Origin: Acanthosepion esculentum
Taxonomy: Eukaryota; Mollusca; Cephalopoda; Sepiida; Sepiidae
Direction: 5' to 3'
Length of the DNA stretch: 64,000 nucleotides
Assembly (NCBI GenBank): GCA_964036315.1
Contig: CAXIWW010000817.1
Span: 3,507,501-3,571,500 of the forward strand
Shown: piece by piece, positions 52,644 through 63,500 of the stretch
Numbering within the stretch: position 1 is the stretch's first letter
How the letters are laid out: each line of letters opens with the position of its first letter
Translations under genes and position numbers: made by a program
Notes under the pieces: model-generated
Databases searched by the model: none
What the model was told of the DNA's origin: nothing
The model's input: only the letters and a program-made list of their open reading frames with translations

Positions 52644-52730
52644 GGAGTCAGGAGAACTGTCCTGGCGGAAGACTGAGATTGCTTGTAAAGCAGTTGTCAC
52701 AAAAGAGACAGGAGATGTCGATTTGTAGCG
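52644..52730 (-). repeat. Satellite family B, block B3, inverted terminal fragment
   Basis: After ggctgcag at 52,643 the sequence is B on the other strand for about 87 bp (one and a half monomers: tcaggagaac, gactgagattgc, aggagatgtcgatttgt). It then meets E. The end word gtcgatttgt is the same at which the inverted part of B1 ends at 13,725. Confidence 0.88.
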
Positions 52731-52740
52731 GGATTTTTGC
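52728..52740. other. Junction B3 (inverted) to E
   Basis: Reverse B ends at gatttgtagcg and reverse E begins at tttttgctatcaactgg, with only a few unassigned bases. Confidence 0.8.
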
Positions 52741-52835
52741 TATCAACTGGTGTTGTTCGCAAGTTTTTATATAAACATGTATTTTTATACTTTCATAGTG
52801 TTTTTTTTCGTGGGGGGTCACTATTTGCTCATAGC
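52733..52835 (-). repeat. Satellite family E, reverse-strand leader fragment
   Basis: This is about 100 bp of the E core on the strand opposite to the following block: caactggtgttgttcgc, the T-tract and ggggggtcactatttgctcatagc. It is a partial cassette only. Confidence 0.88.
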
Positions 52836-52840
52836 AAAAG
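52826..52840. other. Strand switch within E (left), atagc microhomology
   Basis: Reverse E reads gctcatagc and forward E reads gctgatagcaaaagtgcc. The switch lies inside the shared atagc at 52,831-52,835. Confidence 0.8.
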
Positions 52841-54829
52841 TGCCAACAGTTGATAGCAAAACTGACAACAGCTGATAGCAAAAGTGCCAACAGCTGAAAG
52901 CAAAAGTGCCAACAACACCACAGTGCCAACTAGTCCTAGGTATGACTATAAACTACATCTGACAGCAAGTCTTCTGATCACAAAGGGTCCCAGCTATGAG
53001 CAAATAGTGACCCCCCACTAAAAAAAAACATTATGAAAGTATAAAAATACATGTTTATATAAAAACTTTCGAACAACACCAGTTGATAGAAAAAGTGCCA
53101 ACAGCACCACAGCTGATAGCAAAATTGCCAACAGCTGATTGCAAAAGTGCCAACAGCTGACAGCAAAAGTGCCAACAACTGATAGCAAAAGTACCAACAG
53201 CTGATAGCAAAAGTGCCAACAGCACCACAGATGATAGCAAAAGTACCAACAGCTGATAGCAAAAGTGCCAACTAGTCCTAGGTATGACTATAAACTACAT
53301 CTGACAGCAAGGATTCTGATCACAAAGGGTCCCAGTATGAGCAAATAGTGACCCCCCACTAAAAAAAAAACACTATGAAAGTATAAAAATACATGTTTCT
53401 ATAAAAACTTGCGAACAACACCAGTTGATAGCAAAAGTGCCAACAGCACCACAGCTGATACCAAAAGTGCCAACAGCTGATAGAAAAAGTGCCAACAGCA
53501 CCACAGTGCCAACTAGTCCTAGGTATGACTATAAACTACATCTGACAGCAAGGTTTCTGATCACAAAGTGTCCCAGCTATGAGCAAATAGTGACCCCCAA
53601 TAAAAAAAATCACTATGAAAGTATAAAAATACATGTTTATATAAAAACTTGCGAACAACAACAGTTGATAGCAAAAGTGCCAACAGCTGATAGCAAAAGT
53701 GCCAACAGCTGATAGCAAAAGTGCCAACAGCACCACAGTGCCAGCTAGTGTTAGGTATGACTATAAACTACATCTGACAGCAAGGCTTCTGATCACAAAG
53801 GGTCCCAGCTTTGAGCAAATAGTGACCCCCAACTAAAAAAAAAACTTTGAAAGTATAAAAATACATGATTATATAAAAACTTGCGAACAACACCAGTTTA
53901 TAGCAAAAGTGCCAACAGCAACACAGCTGATAGCAAAAGTGCCAACAGCTGATAGCAAAAGTGCCAACAGCTGATAGAAAAAGTGCCAAAAGCACCACAG
54001 TGCCAACTAGTCCTAGGTATGACTATAAACTACATCTGACAACAAGGATTCTGATCACAAAGGGTCCCAGGTATGAGCAAATAGTGACACCCCACTAAAA
54101 AAAACACTATGAAAGTATAAAAATACATGTTTATATAAAAACTTGCGAACAACACCAGGTTGATAGCAAAAGTGCCAACAGCACCACAGCTGATAGCAAA
54201 AGTGCCAACAGCTGATAACAAAAGTTCCAACAGCTGATAGCAAACGTGCCAACAGCTGATAGCAAAAGTGCCAACAGCACTACAGTGCCAACTAGTCCTA
54301 GGTATGATTTTAATCTACATCTGACAGCAAGGCTTCTGATCACAAAGGGTCCCAGCTATGAGCAAATAGTGACCACCCCCCAAAAAAAAATCACTATGAA
54401 AGTATAAAAATATATGTTTATATAAAAACTTGCGAACAACACAAGTTGATAGCAAATGTGCCAACAGCTGATAGCAAAAGTTCCAACAGCTGATAGCAAT
54501 AGTGCCAACAGCTGATAGCAAAAGTGCCAACAGCTGATGGCAAAAGTGCCAACTGCTGATAGCAAAAGTGCCAAGAGCTGATACCAAAGTGCCAACAGCT
54601 GATAGCAAAAGTGCCAACAGCTGAGAGCAAAAGTGCCAACAGCACCACAGTGCCAGCTAGTGTTAGGTATGACTATAAACTACATCTGACAGCAAGGCTT
54701 CTGATCACAAAGTGTCCCAGCTTGGAGCAAATAGTGACCCCCAACTAAAAAAAAAACTATGAAAGTATAAAAATACATGTTTATATAAAAACTTGCGAAC
54801 AACTACAGTTTATAGCAAAAGTGCCAACA

Positions 54830-55110
54830 GTACCACAGCTGATAGCAAAAGTGCCAACAGCTGATAGCAAAAGTGCCAACAGCTGATAGCAAAAGTGCCA
54901 ACAGATGATAACAAACGTGCCAACAGCTGATAGCAAAAGTGCCAACAGATGATAGCAAAAGTGCCAACAGCTGATAGCAAAAGTGAAAAAAGCTGATAGC
55001 AAAAGTGCCAACAGCTGATAGCAAAAGTGCCAAAAGCTGATACCAAAAGTGCCAACAGCTGATAGCAAAAGTGCCAACAGCTGATAGCAAAAGTGCAAAC
55101 AGCACCACAG
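54830..55110 (+). repeat. Expanded 22-bp minisatellite run within E (about 12 copies)
   Basis: Uninterrupted ctgatagcaaaagtgccaac-type units. The internal variant order (agatgata, caaacgtgcc, gtgaaaa) is shared with runs at 56,120-56,660 and 57,740-58,015, so these runs are copies of one expanded ancestor. Confidence 0.85.
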
Positions 55111-55687
55111 TGCCAACTAGTCCTAGGTATGACTATAAACTACATCTGACAGAAAGACTTCTGATCACAAAGGGTCCCAGCTATGAGCAAATAGTGACCC
55201 CCCACTAAAAAAAAACACTATGAAAGTATAAAAATACATGTTTATATAAAAACTTGCGAACAACACCATTTGATAGCAAAAGTGCCAACAGCACCACAGC
55301 TGATAGCAAAAGTGCCAACAGCTGATAGCAAAAGTGCCAACAGCTGATAGCGAAAGTGCCAAAAGCACCACAGTGCCAACTAGTCCTAGGTATGACTATA
55401 AACTACATCTGACAGCAAGGCTTCTGATCACAAAGGGTCCCAGCTATGAGCAAATAGTGACACCCCACTGAAAAAAAACACTATGAAAATATAAAAATAC
55501 ATGTTTATATAAAAACTTGCGAACAACACCAGTTTATAGCAAAAGTGCCAACAGCACCACAGCTGATAGCAAAAGTGCCAACAGCTGATAGCAAAAGTGC
55601 CAACAGCTGATAGCAAAAGTGCCAACCGCTGATAGCAAAAGTGCCAACAGCTGATAGCAAAAGTGCCAACAGCACCACAGTGCCAAC

Positions 55688-58010
55688 TAGTCCTAGGTAT
55701 GACTATAATCTACATCTGACAGCAAGGCTTATGATCACAAAGGGTCCCAGCTATGAGCAATTAGTGACACCCCACTAAAAAAAAACACTATGAAAGTATA
55801 AAAATACATGTTTATATAAAAACTTGCGAACAACACCAGTTGATAGCAAAAGTGCCAACAGCACCACAGCTGATAGCAAAAGTGCCAACAGCTGATAGCA
55901 AAAGTGCCAACAGCTCACAGCAAAAGTGCCAACAGCACCACAGTGCCAACTAGTCCTATGTATGACTATAAACTACATCTGACAGCAAGGCTTCTGATCA
56001 CAAAGGGTCCCAGCTATGAGCAAATAGTGACCCCCCACTAAAAAAAAAACACTATGAATGTATAAAAATACATGTTTATAAAAAACTGGCGAACAACACC
56101 AGTTGATAGCAAAAGTGCCAACAGCACCACAGCTGATAGCAAAAGTGGCAACAGCTGATAGCAAAAGTGCCAACAGATGATAGCAAACGTGCCAACAGCT
56201 GATAGCAAAAGTGCCAACAGATGATAGCAAAAGTGCCAACAGCTGATAGCAAAAGTGAAAAAGCTGATAGCAAAAGTGCCAAAAGCTGATAGCAAATGTG
56301 CCAACCGCTGATAGCAAAAGTGCAAACAGCTGATAGCAAAAGTGCCAACAGCTGATAGCAAAAGTGCCAACAGCTGATAGTAAAAGTGCTAAAAGTTGAT
56401 AGCAAAAGTGCCAACAGCTGATAGCAAAAGTGCCAACAGCTGATAGCAAAAGTGCCAACAGCTGATAGCAAAAGTGCCAACTACTGATAGCAAAAGTGCC
56501 AAAAGCTGATAACAAAAGTGCCAACAGCTGATAGCAAAAGTTCCAACAGCTGATAGCAAAAGTGCCAAAAGCTGATAGCAATAGTGCCAACAACTGATAG
56601 CAAAAGTGCCAACAGCTGATACCAAAAGTGCCAACAGCTGGTAGAAAAAGTGCCAACAGCACCACAGTGCCAACTAGTCCTAGGTATGACTAAAAACTAC
56701 ATCTGACAGCAAGGCTTCTGAACACAAAGGGTCCCAGCTATGAGCAAATAGTGACCCCCCACTAAAAAAAACACTATGAATGTATAAAAATACATGTTTA
56801 TATAAAAACTTGCGAACAACACCAGTTGATAGCAAAAGTGCCAACAGCACCACAGCTGATAGTATAAGTGCCAACAGCTGATAGCAAAAGTGCCAACAGC
56901 TGATAGCAAAAGTGCCAACGGCACCAAAGTGCCAACTAGTTCTAAGGTATGACTATAAACTACATCTGACAGCAAGTCTTCTGATCACAAAGGGTCCCAG
57001 CTATGAGCAAATAGTGACCCCCCACTAAAAAAAAACACTATGAATGTAAAAAATATATGTTTTTATAAAAACTTGCGAACAACACCAGTTGATAGCAAAA
57101 GTGCCAACAGCAACACAGCTGATAGCAAAAGTGCCAACAGCTGATAGCAAAAGTGCCAACATCTGATAGCAAAAGTGGCAACAGCTGATAGCAAAAGTGC
57201 CAACAGCTGATAGCAAAAGTGCCAACCGCTGATAGCAAAAGTGCCAACAGCTGATAGCAAAAGTGCCAACAGCACCACAGTGCCAACTAGTCCTAGGTAT
57301 GACTATAATCTACATCTGACAGCAAGGCTTCTGATCCCAAAGTGTCCCAGCTATGAGCAATTAGTGACACCCCACTAAAAAAAAACACTATGAAAGTATA
57401 AAAATACATGTTTATATAAAAACTTGCGAACAACACCAGTTGATAGCAAAAGTGCCAACAGCACCACAGCTGATAGCAAAATTGCCAACAGCTGATAGCA
57501 AAAGTGCCAACAGCTCACAGCAAAAGTGCCAACAGCACCACAGTGCCAACTAGTCCTATGTATGACTATAAACTACATCTGACAGCAAGGCTTCTGATCA
57601 CAAAGGGTCCCAGCTCTGAGCAAATAGTGACCCCCCACTAAAAAAAAACACTATGAATGTATAAAAATACATGTTTATATAAAAACTTGCGAACAACACC
57701 TGTTGATATCAAAAGTGCCAACAGCACCACAGCTGCTAGCAAAAGTGCCAACAGCTGATAGCAAAAGTGCCAACAGCTGATAGCAAAAGTGCCAACAGAT
57801 GATAGCAAACGTGCCAACAGCTGATAGCAAAAGTGCCAACAGATGATAGCAAAAGTGCCAACAGCTGATAGCAAAAGGGACAAAAGCTGATAGCAAAAGT
57901 GCCAACAGCTGATAGCAAAAGTGCCAAAAGCTGATAGCAAAAGTGCCAACAGCTGATAGCAAAAGTGCCAACAGCTGATACCAAAAGTGCAAACAGCTGA
58001 TAGAAAAAGT
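55688..58010 (+). repeat. Segmental duplication in E, offset 1,600 bp
   Basis: Rare variants shared at a constant offset include cagctcacag at 55,911 and 57,511, tcctatgtatg at about 55,951 and 57,551, and gcaattagtgacacc near 55,757 and 57,357. The copied block holds two cores and a long minisatellite run. The run has about 10 fewer units in the right copy. Confidence 0.82.
56110..56660 (+). repeat. Expanded 22-bp minisatellite run within E (about 24 copies)
   Basis: This is the longest minisatellite run of the forward block. It has single-base variants and one 21-bp unit near 56,262. The 230-codon reverse open frame at 55,973-56,665 is this run translated and shows a 22-residue periodicity. 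Confidence 0.85.
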
Positions 58011-60489
58011 TCCAACAGCACCACAGTGCCAAATAGTACTAGGTATGACTATAAACTACATCTGACAGCAAGGCTTCTGATCACAAAGGGTCCAAGCTAT
58101 GAGCAAATAGTGACCCACCACTAAAAAAAAACACACTATGAAAGTATAAAAATACATGTTTATATAAAAACTTGCGAACAACACCAGTTGATAGCAAAAG
58201 TGCCAACAGCACCACAGCTGATAGCAAAAATGCCAACAGCTGATAGCAAAAGTGGCAACAGCTGATAGCAAAAGTGGCAACAGCTGATAGCAAAAGTGCC
58301 AACAGCTGATAGCAAAAGTGACAAACGCTGATAGCAAAAGTGCCAACAGCTAATAGCAAAAGTGCCAACAGCACCACAGTGCCAACTAGTCCTAGGTATG
58401 ACTATAAACTACATCTGACAGCAAGGCTTCTGATCACAAAGGGTCCCAGCTATGAGCAATTAGTGACACCCCACTAAAAAAAAACACTATGAAAGTATAA
58501 AAATACATGTTTATATAAATACTTGCGAACAACACCAGTTGATAGCAAAAGTGCCAACAGCACCACAGCTGATAGCAAAAGTGCCAACAGCTGATAGCAA
58601 AAGTGCCAACAGCTGATAGCAAAATTGCCTACAGCACCACATTGCCAACTAGTCCTAGGTATGACTATAAACTACATCTGACAGCAAGGCTTCTGATCAC
58701 AAAGGGTCCCAGCTATGAGCAAAGAGTGACCCCCCACTAAAAAAAAAACACTATGAATGTATAAAAATACATGTTTATATAAAAACTTGCGAACAACACC
58801 AGTTGATAACAAAAGTGCAAACAGCACCACAGCTGATCGCAAAAGTGCCAACAGCTGATAGCAAAAGTGCCAACAGCACCACAGTGCCAACTAGTCCTAG
58901 CTTTGTCTATAAACTACATTTGACAGCAAGGCTTCTGATCACAAAGGGTCCCAGCTATGAGCAAATAGTGACCACCCACTACAAAAAAACACTATGAAAG
59001 TATAAAAATACATATTTATATAAAAACATGCAAACAACACCAGTTGATAGAAAAAGTGCCAACAGCACCACAGCTGATCGCAAAAGTGCCAACAGCTGAT
59101 AGCAAAAGTGACAAGAGCATCACAGTGCCAACTAGTCCTAGGTATGACTATAAACTACATCTGACAGCAAGACTTCTGATCACAAAGGGTCCCAGATATG
59201 AGCAAATAGTGACCCCCCACTAAAAAAAACACTATGAAAGTATAAAAATACATGTTTATCTAAAAACTTGCGAACAACACCAGTTGATAGCCAAAGAGCC
59301 AACAGCTGATAGCAAAAGTGCCAACAGCTGATAGCAAAAGTGCCAACAGCTGATAGCAAAAGTGCCAACAGCACCACAGTGCCAACTAGTCCTACGTATG
59401 ACTATAAACTACATCTGACAGCAAGACTTCTGATCACAAAGGGTCCCAGCTATGAGCAAATAGTGACCCCCAACTAAAAAAAAACACTATAAAAGTATAA
59501 AAATACATGTTTATATAAAAACTTGCGAACAACACCAGTTGATAGCAAAAGTGCCAACAGCACCACAGCTGATAGAAAAAGTGCCAACAGCTGATAGCAA
59601 AAGTGCCAACAGCTGATAGCAAAAGTGCCAAAAGCACCACAGTGCCAACTAGTCCTAGGTATGACAATAAACTACATCTGACAGCAAGGCTTCTGATCAC
59701 AAAGGGTCCCAGCTATGAGCAAATAGTGACCCCCCACTAAAAAAAAACACTATGAAAGTATAAAAATACATTTTTATATAAAAACTTGCGAACAACACCA
59801 GTTGATAGCAAAAGTGCCAACAGCGCCACAGATGATAACAAAAGTGCCAACAGCTGATAGCAAAAGTGCCAACCGCTGATAGCAAAAGTGCCAACAGCAC
59901 CACAGTGCCAACTAGTCCTAGCTATGTCTATAAACTACACCTGACAGCAAGGCTTCTGATCACAAAGGGTCCCAGCTATTAGCAAATAGTGACCGCCCAC
60001 TAAAAAAAACATTATGAAAGTATAAAAATACAGGTTTATATAAAAACTTGTGAACAACACCAGTTGATAGCAAAAGTGCCAACAGCACCACAGCTGATAG
60101 CAAAAGTGCCAACAGCTGAGAGCAAAAGTGCCAACAGCTGATAGCAAAAGTGCCAACAGCTGATAGCAAAAGTGCCAACAGCCCCACAGTGCCAACTAAT
60201 CCTAGGTATGACTATAAACTACATCTGACAGCAAGACTTCTGATCACAAAGGGTCCCAGCTATGAGCAATTAGTGACCCCCCACTAAAAAAAAAAACACT
60301 ATGAAAGTATAAAAATACATGTTTATATAAGAACTTGCGAACAACACCAGTTGATAGCAAAAGTGCCAACAGCACCACAGCTGATAGCAAAAGTGCCACC
60401 AGCTGATAGCAAAAGTGCCAAAAGCTGATAACAAAAGTGCCAACAGCTGATAGCAAAAGTGCCAACAGCTGATAGCAAAAGTGCCAACA

Positions 60490-60505
60490 GCACCACAGTT
60501 GGGGG
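60490..60505. other. Strand switch within E (right)
   Basis: Forward E ends at agcaccacag and reverse E starts at agttgggggtcac, sharing agt. The gttggggg form matches the minority core variant seen near 53,826 and 54,730 rather than the common gtgggggg form. Confidence 0.82.
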
Positions 60506-63500
60506 TCACTATTTGCTCATAGCTGGGACCCTGTGTGATCAGAAGCCTTGCTGTCAGATGTAGTTCATAGTCATACCTAGGATTAGTTGGCACTGTGGTG
60601 CTGTTGGCACTTTTGCTATCAGCTGTTGGCACTTTTGCTATCAGCTGTTGGCACTTTTGCTATCAGCTGTTGGCACTTTTGCTATCAGATTTTGGCACTT
60701 TTGCTATCAGCTGTTGGCACTTTTGGTATCAGCTGTTGGCACTTTTGCTATCAGCTGGTGGCACTTTTGCTATCAGCTGTTGGCACTTTTGGTATCATCT
60801 GGTGGCACATTTGCTATCAGCTGTTGGCACTTTTGCTATCAGCTGTTGGCACTTTTCTATCAGCTTTGGGCACTTTTGCTATTAGCTGTTGGCACTTTTG
60901 CTATCAGCTGTTGGCACATTTGCTATCAGCTGTTGGCACATTTGCTATCAGCTGTTGGCACTTTTGCTATCAGCTGTTGCCACTTTTGCTATCAGCTTTT
61001 GGCACTTTTGGTATCAGCTGTTGGCACTTTTGCTATCAACTGGTGTTGTTCGCAAGTTTTTATATAAACATGTATTTTTATACATTCATAGTGTTTTTTT
61101 TTTAGTGGGGGGTCACTATTTGCTCATAGCTGGGACCCTTTGTGATCAGAAGCCTTGCTGTCAGATGTAGTTTATAGTCATACCTAGGACTAGTTGGCAC
61201 TGTGGTGCTGTTGGCACTTTTGCTATCAGCTGTTGGCACTTTTGCTATCAGCTGTTGGCACTTTTGCTATCAGCTGTGGTGCTGTTGGCACTTTTGCTAT
61301 CAACTGGTGTTGTTCGCAAGTTTTTATAAAAACATGTATTTTTTTACTTTCAAAGTGTTTTTTTTTTAGTGGGGTGTCACTATTTGCTCATAGCTGGGAC
61401 CCTTTGTGATCAGAAGCCTTGCTGTCAGATGTAGTTTTTAGTCATACCTAGGACTAGTTGGGACTGTCGTGCTGTTGGCAATTTTGCTATCAGCTGTTGT
61501 CACTTTTGCTATCAGCTGTTGGCACTTTTGCTATCAGCTGTTGGCACTTTTGCTATCAGCTTTTGGCACTTTTGCTATCAGCTGTTGGCACTTTTGCTAT
61601 CAACTGGTGCTGTTCGCAAGTTTTTATATAAACATGTATTTTTATACTTTCATAGAGTTTTTTTTTAGTGGGGGGTCACTATTTGCTCATAGCTGGGACC
61701 CTTTGTGATCAGAAGCCTTGCTGTCAGATGTAGTTTAAAGTCATACATAGGACTAGTTGGCACTGGGTGCTGTTGGCACTTTTGCTATCAGCTGTTGGCA
61801 CTTTTGCTATCAGCAGTTGGCTCTTTTGCTATCAGCTGTTGGCACATATGCTATCAGCTTTTGGCACTTTTGCTATCAGCTGTTGGCACTTTTGCTATCA
61901 ACTGTTGTTGCTCGCAAGTTTTTATATAAACATGTATTTTTATATTTTCATATTGTTTTTTTTTTAGTGGGGGGTCAGTATTTGCTCAGAGCCTGGAACC
62001 TTTGTGATCAGAAACCTTGCTGTCAGATGTAGTTTATAGTCATACCTAGGACTAGTTGGCACTGTGGTGCTGTTGGCACTTTTGCTATCAGCTGTTGGCC
62101 CTTTTGCTATCAGCTGTTGGCACTTTTGCTATCAGCTGTTGGCACTTTTGCTATCAACTCTTGGCACTTTTGCTATCAGCTGTTGGCACTTTTGCTATCA
62201 GCTGTGGTGCTGTTGGCACTTTTGCTATCAACTGGTGTTGTTCGCAAGTTTTTATATAAATATGTATTTTTATACATTCATAGTGTTTTTTTTTAGTGGG
62301 GGGTCACTATTTGCTCATAGCTGTGACCCTTTGTGATCAGAAGCCTTGCTGTCAGATGTATTTTATAGTCATAACTAGGACTAGTTGGCACTCTGGTGCT
62401 GTTGGCACTTTTGCTATCAGCTCTTGGAACATTTGCTATCAGCTGTTGGCACTTTTGCTATCAGCTGTTGGCAATTTTGCTATCAGCTTTTGGCAATTTT
62501 GGTATCAGCTGTTGGCACTTTTGCTATAAGCTTTTGGCACTTTTGCTATCAGCTGTTGGCACTTTTGGTATCATCTGTTGGCACTTTTGCTATCAGCTTT
62601 TGGCACTTTTGCTATCAGCTGTTGGCACTTATGCTATTAGCTGTTGGCACTTTTGCTATCAGCTGTGGTGCTGTTGGCACTTTTGCTATCAACTGGTGTT
62701 GTTCGCAAGTTTTTATATAAAAATTTATTTTTATACATTCATAGTGTTTTTTGTTTTAGTGGGGGGTCACTATTTGCTCATAGCTGGGATCCTTTGTGGT
62801 CAGAAGCCTTGCTGTCAGATGTAGTTTATAGTCATACCTAGGATTAGTTGGCACTTTGGTGCTGTTGGCACTTTTGCTATCCGATGTTGGCACATTTGCT
62901 ATCATCTGTTGGCACTTTTTCTATCAGCTGTTGGCACTTTTGCTATCAGCTGCTGGCACTTTTAGTATCAGCTGTTGGCACTTTTGCTATCAGCTGTTGG
63001 CACTTTTGCTATCAGCTGTGGTGCTGTTGGCACTTTTGCTCTCAACTGGTGTTGTTCGAAAGTTTTTATATAAACATGTATTTTCATACATTCATAGTGT
63101 TTTTTTTTAGTGGGGGTCACTATTTGCTCATAGCTGGGACCCTTTGTGATCAGAAGCCTTCCTGTCAGATGTAGTTTATAGTCATACCTAGGACTAGTTG
63201 GCAATGCTGTTGTCACTTTTGAGATCAGCTTTCGGCACTTTTGCTATCAGCTGCTGGCACTTTTGCTATCATCTTTTGGCACTTTTGCTATCAGCTGTTT
63301 GCAGTTTTGCTATCAGCTGTTGGCACTTTTGCAATCAGCTGTTGGCACTTTTGCTATCATCTGTTGGCACTTTTGCTATCTGCTGTTGGCACTTTTGATA
63401 TCAGCTTTTGGTGCTGTTGGCACTTTTGCTATCAACTGGTGTTGTTCGCAAGATTTTATATAAACATATATTTTTATACATTCATAGTGTTTTTTTTAGT

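Larger units (their letters stand above)
52831..60498 (+). repeat. Satellite family E, forward block (191-bp core plus 22-bp minisatellite)
   Basis: Each cassette has a conserved core (55,372-55,562 as example) with ordered landmarks: gccaactagtcctagg, tgatcacaaagggtccc, gagcaaatagtgacc, an A-tract, catgtttatataaaaac and gcgaacaacaccag. A run of 22-bp units, ctgatagcaaaagtgccaac plus ag, follows. Twenty-four cores start near 52,931, 53,271, 53,511, 53,743, 54,006, 54,291, 54,656, 55,117, 55,380, 55,687, 55,949, 56,672, 56,933, 57,288, 57,550, 58,031, 58,386, 58,649, 58,890, 59,131, 59,386, 59,649, 59,911 and 60,196. Spacing varies from about 230 to 720 bp because the 22-bp run varies from about 2 to 24 copies. 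Reverse-strand open frames are translations of the 22-bp units. Confidence 0.94.

Noticed and set aside
55973..56665. 230-codon hydrophobic reverse frame with CYQLLALLLSAVGTF-like repeats
   Set aside because: This is the 22-bp minisatellite translated three units at a time. The membrane-like look comes from the T-rich strand.
52831..60498. E core as a SINE or LTR fragment (A-tract, TATATAA-like stretch)
   Set aside because: No tRNA-like promoter, terminal repeat or coding piece is visible. The A-tract is internal to the core, so transposon origin is speculation.
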